Positions 57,701-64,000 of a stretch of DNA of 64,000 nt are shown here, in pieces. Made by a program: the position numbers and the translations under genes. The stretch's first letter is position 1, and every line of letters begins with the position of its first letter. The DNA is from Ascidia mentula. Taxonomy: Eukaryota > Chordata > Ascidiacea > Phlebobranchia > Ascidiidae. The stretch spans positions 873,001-937,000 of the forward strand of contig OX387199.1 in assembly GCA_947561715.1 (NCBI GenBank). Direction: 5' to 3'. Under the pieces are notes generated by a model that was given only the letters and a program-made list of their open reading frames with translations, was not told the origin of the DNA and ran no database searches.

Positions 57701-60700
57701 TTAAGGCAAAGTTGACCAGGTTATTTGATCTCTCTTGCATCTGCAATAAAACTGGGTTGGATCGCAACATGCGAGGGCGGAAGGAGAAGTTGAGTAATTT
57801 GCAACTGTCGTGTTGTCGGACTTGACATCCTCGAGGAAGTTGGAACGTAGAGTGATTGCATTTGCAACAATCTGTCACAGAACGTGGTTTAAAAACACAG
57901 ACTCTCTGTGTTGTGCAGTGGAGTTGTCAAACTAACAACAAAGTTTGCAAGAAAATTTTACCACCTTCAAAAATTTACATAGAAATAAATCTCAAGTTCT
58001 AGTACATATTAATTAATAACTTATATTGTACCCCAGCACCACAAACCTCCTTCAAGTCAGGAGTTGATTCTTCCGTCAACTTGAAACTTTCACCTGGATC
58101 TTTCTCCACATCAAAAACAATGGGAGGATCGTGGACTACAAGAGGAGCAAGTTTTCCTGCACAGTCAGGCCAAGTCCCTCCTGTCTTCCAGTAAACTTTA
58201 TACGGTCCCATTCTCACAGTGTCAATTTGACCATCCACCCCCGTGTCAAAACTGTTTGGATGATAAAGTTCCTGGAAAATAAACAGTTATGTTACGTTCA
58301 CATCTTTGTCCCAACAAATTTTTTTTTCTTAAGATCTTGACCAAAATATGAAAAATATTTAAAAATTTACTTTGCTTGAAGTCACACATAGTTTTATTGG
58401 CACTATTTGCCTTTTTGTGCTATTTTCTCTCATAAACTTTAGGTGAATAAGATACAGTGGTATATGCGCAATTGTGATATTAGATATTGTCAGATGATTT
58501 CTCACATAATGGGCGGTATGAGTTTTTCCACTTAGTAAATCATAAAGATCGATTCCATCATATTTTCTATGGTGTGGCAGTTCAGCTCCTGCAGCTGACA
58601 ATATAGTTGGAAATACGTCGAGGGCTGATGTTAGAGCTCCACTTGTTGTGTTTGGTGTCACAACATTTGGCCATGTGAGAACAGTTGGCTCCCGATGTCC
58701 TGCCTCCCAGGTCGAACATTTTCCAGTCGTTCCACCACCGTAAGTTGCATTTAACCAGGATCCAAGGAAGGGGCCTTGACTTCCACTGTAAAATATTGCT
58801 GGGATTGAAAACTCCACAGATGATTACAATATTTCCAAAAATAAACAGCAAGGAAACTTAACAGCCAACATTAAGAGAAACAAGATCACAAAGCACATTT
58901 TAGTACAGCAGTTTACAGCGAACTACTTATAAGTTGTAACATATGTTGTGGTGTTTTATGTTGACCTGGAGTCTGACATGTGCTGGTATTACAGGCAGCT
59001 TAGTTTAAATCGACAGCCAACATGTTACAACAAACTTAAGGGAACATGTGTGCTTTCAATGTTTGCAAAATGACAGTTTTAATACACGTCCAAACAATAT
59101 TTTTCTCTTGTTTTTCAACACCAAACAAAACTGTACCTTAGTGGACATTTGGAACTCCATGGGCCATTATCCCCTGTGAACCATGTTAAAGTGTTGTCAT
59201 AAACACCGTTCAGCTTGAGTGATTTTATGACACGCCCGATCACATCGTCCATTTCATGTAATGTATCAGCGTATACTGTCTTCACACTGGTTGAGTTTGT
59301 GAATCTGCAAAGATAGTTTCACTGAGGATTAAATGTGACTCCACGCGATCCAACATTGTTTGTGAAAATTTCTAAAACAATTTATATTAATGGAAAACAA
59401 TAAATGATCATAATCTGTGCAATTTAGTCTAAAGCGACTTTAATCTTTCATCACCACAATCCCCCATCACTGCAAACTCCTCAGAAATTTAAGTTTAAGG
59501 ACCAGCATTTATAATGCAGAAGGCAAAAGTTTTGGGTTGATTGAAACAGTACAGCTGGAGCCCTAGTTTGTACCACAATAATCATCAACAAAGCAAATTA
59601 TTCCAACCTCTCAGCATGGGCTTGTGGGCAGTGCATATGGGCAAATGCGACGTACAGAAGGAATGGCTTCTCAGACTTCACAGCTGAGTCAATAAAACTT
59701 TGAGCTTTTTCAGCGTAATGGTCACCCAGGTTAATTAAGTCAGCTGGTTGTTCAACAATTTCATAATTCTCGTATAAAGGCAATGCTGAGTTGTAATTAC
59801 GGCATTCTGAAATTTTATTTGGATTAACTGGGTAAAAGACTTATCAACTTTATGTTATTTGACGGAGTTCTATTAAACATGTAGCATAAAAATATAAGAA
59901 TGAGCAGCACAGCTAAGTATTGCTGAGGAATCTGCCTTTGTGTCCAAACACCAGCAAAACCCCAAAATTAATAGCAGGCAGAAAGCACCAGGAAAATGTT
60001 GATTGTTTTACAGCAGAAATAACAATTGTCATCATATCAAAAAAAAGATTTACAAATGTTACTCATTGTACTTCTAATTACAAGTAATATTCTATCTTCA
60101 CTATAGAACTAAGCTTATTAAGGCCCTGACGACCTTCGACTCACCAACTGCTTCACTGCTTCCATTAAAGTTTGAAGGCTCTTTTGGGCATTCTTTACAT
60201 TCTGGTTTGTTATAAGTGGGAACATCAACACACCCCATATCATTACTGTAAGGCAGACCATAGTAATAATCAAAACCTCTTGAACGTGGATGAAATTTGT
60301 GAGTCATTCCCAGATGCCATTTACCTGGAATTTGTCCGTAGAAAAACAATCATGAATTCAATGAATACTTAAAAAGGTTTACACAGCTTGCAAAAGCGTT
60401 TAATAATTGTTAAATGAGATAGTTGTGAATTGTAATAAATATATTATAATACATCAATTGCAAAGGATGTATTCATATTGTAGCTTTCATGAAAAGTAAC
60501 TTTTGCCACACCTATCATTCCAGTTTTGTAATCATATTTCTTCAAAACCTCAGCAACAGTTGTCTCATTAAGGGGGAGTCCCCCAACAGAGTTTGGTTCA
60601 AAGTTATGGACGATTCCAGTTCTGAGTCCGATTCTTCCAGTTAGCAGAGAGGAACGCGATGGTGTACAAACAGATGCTCCAGCATGGAAGTCTGTTAACC

Positions 60701-61339
60701 TGTTAATCAACATAAACAACATTCCATTACCTGTATTCACCTGGACAAATTGTACATTTACTGACCTCAATCCTTCCTCTGCCATTTTGTTGAGGTTTGG
60801 GGTCACATCCTTGTTGGGATTCCAGTTTGCTCCGAAATCTCCCCAACCGATGTCGTCAGCAAACAATATCACAAAGTTTGGTCGTGCTTGGGAGCCGAAA
60901 TTCTAAAAGTTGCCCATGTATATTTTGATTAAAACTAGCTACGTTCACTTGAAGTTGAATCACACTCATAAGAAATGTTATAGGATTGTAAGTGTAAATT
61001 ACTACTACCTATAATGCATGCAGTAAATAGATGCTACAGGAGGTATTGCACTTAAAATTTTTTGATCACCAAATCTAATAAAAATGCTTATCAGAAAAAC
61101 TGAATGTTGAGGACATATCCACATCGTGAATATTTTATCGTCAATCTACACAAACTCCTTCCTTAAATTCAATCTGGTGTGTAAGTAATGCGCATAATTG
61201 ACACCAATGTTAACTAAAATTATTATTTGAAACAGAACATTTCGAAAGTTTGCAGACCCACCTTTTCAAAAGTGACGGCGCATTCACAAATATCCAGTAA
61301 CAACAAGCTGATCACAAACTTGATAAAGTGGTTAGCCAT
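57701..61339 (-). CDS. ARSG: Arylsulfatase G-like lysosomal sulfatase, copy 2
   Basis: Same exon plan as copy 1. The signal peptide [20 protein letters not shown] starts at 61339, after which an intron of about 360 bp follows. Exon 2 (about 60904-60766) has [15 protein letters not shown]. Exon 3 has [20 protein letters not shown] with the formylglycine Cys, and [19 protein letters not shown]. Exon 4 has [20 protein letters not shown]. Then [54 protein letters not shown] and [17 protein letters not shown]. The last exon ends [18 protein letters not shown] and stops at 57701. All visible catalytic blocks are intact. Exons 2 and 4 are almost identical to copy 1 at nucleotide level, while other exons have diverged. 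A perfect GTCACGTGAC lies about 430 bp upstream of the start codon. Predicted lysosomal glucosamine-3-O-sulfatase or related activity (inference from family). Confidence 0.9.
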
Positions 61340-61769
61340 GCCTGAAAACAATTTGTGGACGCAAATGCACTTTGCACGGCTCCACTTTGCTTATATCTAC
61401 AAATGCAATAATAACATTTCTGCCAAGTTAAAATGGGTAATTATAAAAAGAATTGTCCCAACAAAATTATACACATAAAGTGAAAAAAATTTTATCATTA
61501 AAGCCTGTAAAAACGTCAGTTTGTCCACGAAATAACGTTCGCCGAAAAAAATTCTTCGCACAAATTACTTTCCAATCTGGCATTTCAGAAGCACATAACC
61601 AAGCAAATACCACACATAACTAGGAAGACTTCAACACTCTACATAAACACCCATGTAACATCGGCAAGCTGTAACATCTTTATATTTATGGATGGAGGCC
61701 ACAACCCTCGAAGGAAAGCAAACACGAATCTCGTGAGTTTTGTTTATCTTTTGGCAAAGTTGCACATGG

Positions 61770-61779
61770 GTCACGTGAC
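61770..61779. promoter_or_regulatory. Perfect CLEAR/E-box palindrome GTCACGTGAC
   Basis: The 10-bp palindrome GTCACGTGAC equals the consensus of the CLEAR element bound by the TFEB/MITF family in vertebrates, which drives lysosomal genes. It lies about 430 bp upstream of the start codon of a predicted lysosomal sulfatase. Other CACGTG hexamers in the window lack the full 10-bp symmetry. Confidence 0.6.
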
Positions 61780-61959
61780 TAGATGGTCAACGCGCATAGA
61801 AAACATATAAACAAAACTATCGCTTCCACTAAAAAATCTGCAAATTCCAGCCGATCCCAATTATATTTTCTACAAACTATTACAGCATATGAACATTATA
61901 TTTACGTACAGCGCTGCCAGAGCATCGTAACCAAGCTGGATGAAAATCTGAATAAACAA

Positions 61960-62003
61960 GCTCCCGGTGAGGTTTGAACTTTCGACCCTGGGCTCACCAG
62001 GCC
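61960..62003 (-). mobile_element. Partial tRNA-like SINE fragment
   Basis: Shares GCTCCCGGTGAGGTTTGAACT and CGACCCTGGGCT with the repeat at 55130-55170, the T arm and 3' acceptor half of the tRNA-like head. It is interrupted on the right by the hAT-like element; after the insertion only a few bases still resemble the repeat. Confidence 0.6.
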
Positions 62004-62308
62004 CAGTGGTTGGATTCAAATATTTTAGCTTACGGTTCCCTCACTAGCAGCATTTCATAGTAACTTCGGAATACAGTGCTCGAAGTGAAAAGTAGGTCTA
62101 AAGTTCGCTTAGGTCTCTAAATTACAACGATAAAATTGAGTTTGGCGAGTGGTCGGAGATCCTCGTTAGTCAGCGAGGAAATTCGAGAACACGACTCGTC
62201 ATACCAAAAGTTGCGAGAACACGGCTCGTCATACCAAAAGTTGGCATAGCGAGGTGTGCTCGCCATGCCGACCCAGGTTCGCACTAACCGGTTGCATCCC
62301 ACCACTGA
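62004..62308. mobile_element. hAT-like miniature inverted-repeat element
   Basis: 305-bp element starting CAGTGGTTGGATTCAA and ending TGCATCCCACCACTGA, so the ends are inverted repeats of hAT type. It is flanked by an 8-bp duplication ACCAGGCC (61996-62003 and 62309-62316), the length hAT transposases make. It has no coding capacity. Inside, a roughly 30-bp tandem duplication is visible at about 62180-62243 (ACTCGTCATACCAAAAGTTG, repeated with one change). Confidence 0.75.
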
Positions 62309-62810
62309 ACCAGGCCCAATAACATATCTACTATAGACATCAGCAGTTAAACAACGCATATTGTAGTTAAGTACACGGTTACGCACAACTTGCCGAGAGA
62401 CCTGTGCAGTGGGGCGATCCTGCCTAAAGCCATACGATAGCATGCAACATTTCTACACAGCGTCAAATACATCAAGAAATAAATGCTTTCGATTTAGACA
62501 TCAATATCTCGGCTATATAAGATCAACGTAGAAAAAAGGTAACACTTTATTTTCAAATCGACAGTGCTATATAATATCAACACGATTAACCGTATAGGTA
62601 GTGGATGTAGTTGGCATTCTGCAAGTACAAAAGAAATACAAAAACACATCTACTAAAAAGTGACACGTCGATTTTGACAATAAAACTAACAAATAACACA
62701 ATTTGTTTCATAAAAGAAAATTTGTCGTCATTAGATTAGGGGTACAACATAATTATTAAATTACGGGTAGCAATAAGACCCATACATTATTGTTAGCTTA
62801 TAAAATGACT

Positions 62811-63607
62811 TTATGAGGCTTGGCTTATGCTCGGCCCAATATCTTGAGACATCGGGGAAATACTCTGCTTTCCTCCAAGGTGTTGCTGAACCCCAAGAAT
62901 GGAGTTGGTCCTTCTTGAGTTTCGGGTCATTCTCGACGAATGAGTCGACCTTCCATGTAACTGAGACATGTCGTCGTGAATTGTGGCCAGAAGCTGGGAG
63001 GCCCTTGAACTTGGAATGAACAAACAATGGAATATTTTACGCAAGGTGGCATAGTGGGGCGCAAAAAAAGGTGCAGAAATTTTTTTATGCGGCTTTTGTG
63101 TTTTTCGCACTGGTAAGTATGTTTTAGAGGAGTTGGAGCTTTTCCCCCTCCTCCGGACGCACATACAAGATGACAATAAACTCGCTATAGCCTATAATTA
63201 CGAAACGGCTACTTCAAGGAATCCAAGCTGCACACATATTTAATCTTTAAACATGATGCAGGTATGCTGTCTAAATGGTATTTTGCAGACAGTAGTAACG
63301 TCTTATTTCTCTGACCATAAAACAAGCAATACCTGTGTGGATGACTTTGAGACCTTGACCCACTTGCATCTTCAGTCAGTGTGAGTAAGGACGAAGAAAG
63401 GTCTTTCGGTTGTTTCATGAAAGCTTGTGAAAGGCTTTGAGTTAGGGCGTGAAGAAACTCGGATTTGCTTTCTTTGTTTCTGAGATAAACAGCCGTAAGA
63501 ATGAACATTATTGAAGAATAAACCCCAAAAGTTATACCCGGAGGAGACGATTTAGCGATGCTTTGGCCACGCCCAATTAATATGAAAACACCCCATTTTG
63601 AAACCTC
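62811..63607 (-). CDS. Unidentified protein, 3' exons only (possible membrane protein)
   Basis: Two exons supported by splice signals and frame. The upstream one (63607-63333) follows TGTCAG and ends CACACAG|GTATTG. The last one (63003-62811) follows CAAG and joins in frame to give HPHRASQLLATIHDDMSQLH, ending SISPMSQDIGPSISQAS. The first exon has a hydrophobic stretch (ITFGVYSSIMFILTAVYL) followed by RNKESKSEFLHAL. This resembles the end of a seventh transmembrane helix and helix 8 of rhodopsin-like receptors, but lacks the NPxxY Asn-Pro. The tail is Ser/Arg-rich and probably cytoplasmic. Upstream exons would lie beyond 63607, possibly outside the window. No family assignment is made. Confidence 0.4.
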
Positions 63608-64000
63608 TGACATACAGGAGTTAATATACCACAGTCGATGGTATCCAAAAAACGAATGGATGAATATTAGTGCGTTTTAGATAAAACAAGCCACGATAGT
63701 AAAATATAAGATTAATTTCAAATATAGGCACTGGTGTACACACTATTTCGACCTACAAGGTCTCATCAGTGTAGCAGGCTATATAGCCAGGTGTCACACA
63801 AATCACATTGAAGTTCTTAATTCTGTCTGCAGCTCGCTAATCGCTATGGCTAATTTGCTTCTACAGTACCACATCCTCTTTAGCTGCTTATTTTAAACTT
63901 TCCACATTACAGCCCCAGCTTCCAACTTACGGTCCTCCAGGAAGGCCGACTTTAATGCAGTGTTTCCAACCCTCGAGGAAGTCAGGAGAGAGCTTGTAGT
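63608..64000. other. Window end, no gene recognised
   Basis: Contains a hammerhead-like hairpin (63722-63788) and otherwise unassigned sequence. Short pyrimidine-rich, AG-ending tracts near 63860 and 63910 could be splice acceptors on the plus strand, but the exons cannot be judged from what is in the window. Confidence 0.4.
63722..63788 (-). ncRNA. Hammerhead-ribozyme-like hairpin repeat, copy 2
   Basis: Minus-strand core 63773-63737: TACA, CTGATGAG, hairpin ACCT-TGT-AGGT, CGAAAT, AGTG, then TGTA, which pairs with TACA. Outer arms (TATAGCC and GCCTATA) extend stem I beyond an internal loop. The GAAA block is intact; the cleavage-site residue is G as in the other copies. Confidence 0.5.

Larger units (their letters stand above)
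61340..62810. other. Region upstream of arylsulfatase G copy 2, with repeats
   Basis: Contains the probable promoter of arylsulfatase G copy 2 (E-box at 61770), a partial tRNA-like repeat (61960-62003), a hAT-like miniature element (62004-62308), and about 500 bp in which nothing was recognised before the end of the next minus-strand gene. Confidence 0.55.

Overview
This is a gene-dense, AT-rich stretch of an animal nuclear genome. Introns are mostly short (about 50-500 bp) and intergenic gaps are small. The proteins are metazoan: interferon-regulatory-factor (IRF)-like transcription factors, shugoshins, arylsulfatase G, FAM76, RIOX2. Compactness, base composition and a cluster of divergent IRF-like genes suggest an invertebrate deuterostome, most likely an ascidian of the Ciona type. 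That assignment is inference; no species marker was identified.

Layout. 0.75-7.1 kb: two tandem paralogues on the plus strand, each with an N-terminal helical region and a C-terminal TIR domain. 7.5 kb: intronless mitochondrial ribosomal protein S21. 8.5-10.4 kb (minus): FAM76. 10.9-17.1 kb: two shugoshin paralogues head to head (minus copy, then plus copy), each with the coiled-coil region and the basic C-terminal SGO motif. 17.6-18.8 kb (minus): intronless short-chain acyl-CoA dehydrogenase. 19.6-23.2 kb: the DEAD-box helicase DDX51. 24.3-28.3 kb: CTP synthase. 29.0-31.9 kb (minus): pyruvate dehydrogenase E1 alpha. 32.3-32.7 kb (minus): intronless RPS18. 33.1-35.3 kb: the JmjC ribosomal oxygenase RIOX2. 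35.6-36.0 kb (minus): intronless SRP19. 36.9-52.4 kb: four IRF-like genes in tandem. 53.0-61.3 kb (minus): two tandem arylsulfatase G genes. 62.8-63.6 kb (minus): the 3' end of an unidentified, possibly membrane, protein gene.

The most interesting structure is the IRF cluster. A roughly 4.9-kb tandem duplication (37624-42510 and 42511-47797) starts inside IRF-like gene A and ends inside IRF-like gene C. It created a chimeric middle gene B, which has the 5' half of a C-type gene and the 3' half of an A-type gene. B also lost 293 bp in the DNA-binding domain, in frame. A 30-bp minisatellite coding for a Gln-rich decapeptide array was copied and then rearranged.

Other notable points: a small repeat inserted exactly at a splice donor in the second TIR gene and duplicated the donor; a dispersed family of hairpins resembles hammerhead ribozymes, with covarying stem I; a perfect CLEAR/E-box palindrome lies upstream of the second arylsulfatase G gene; the arylsulfatase pair shows patchy near-identity suggesting gene conversion; RIOX2 has stop-free introns of 3n length; and a hAT-like miniature element sits inside a tRNA-derived repeat.

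No CRISPR array, rRNA or convincing functional tRNA gene was found. Exon coordinates were read by eye from splice signals, reading frame and paralogue or family comparison, so each may be off by a few bases.
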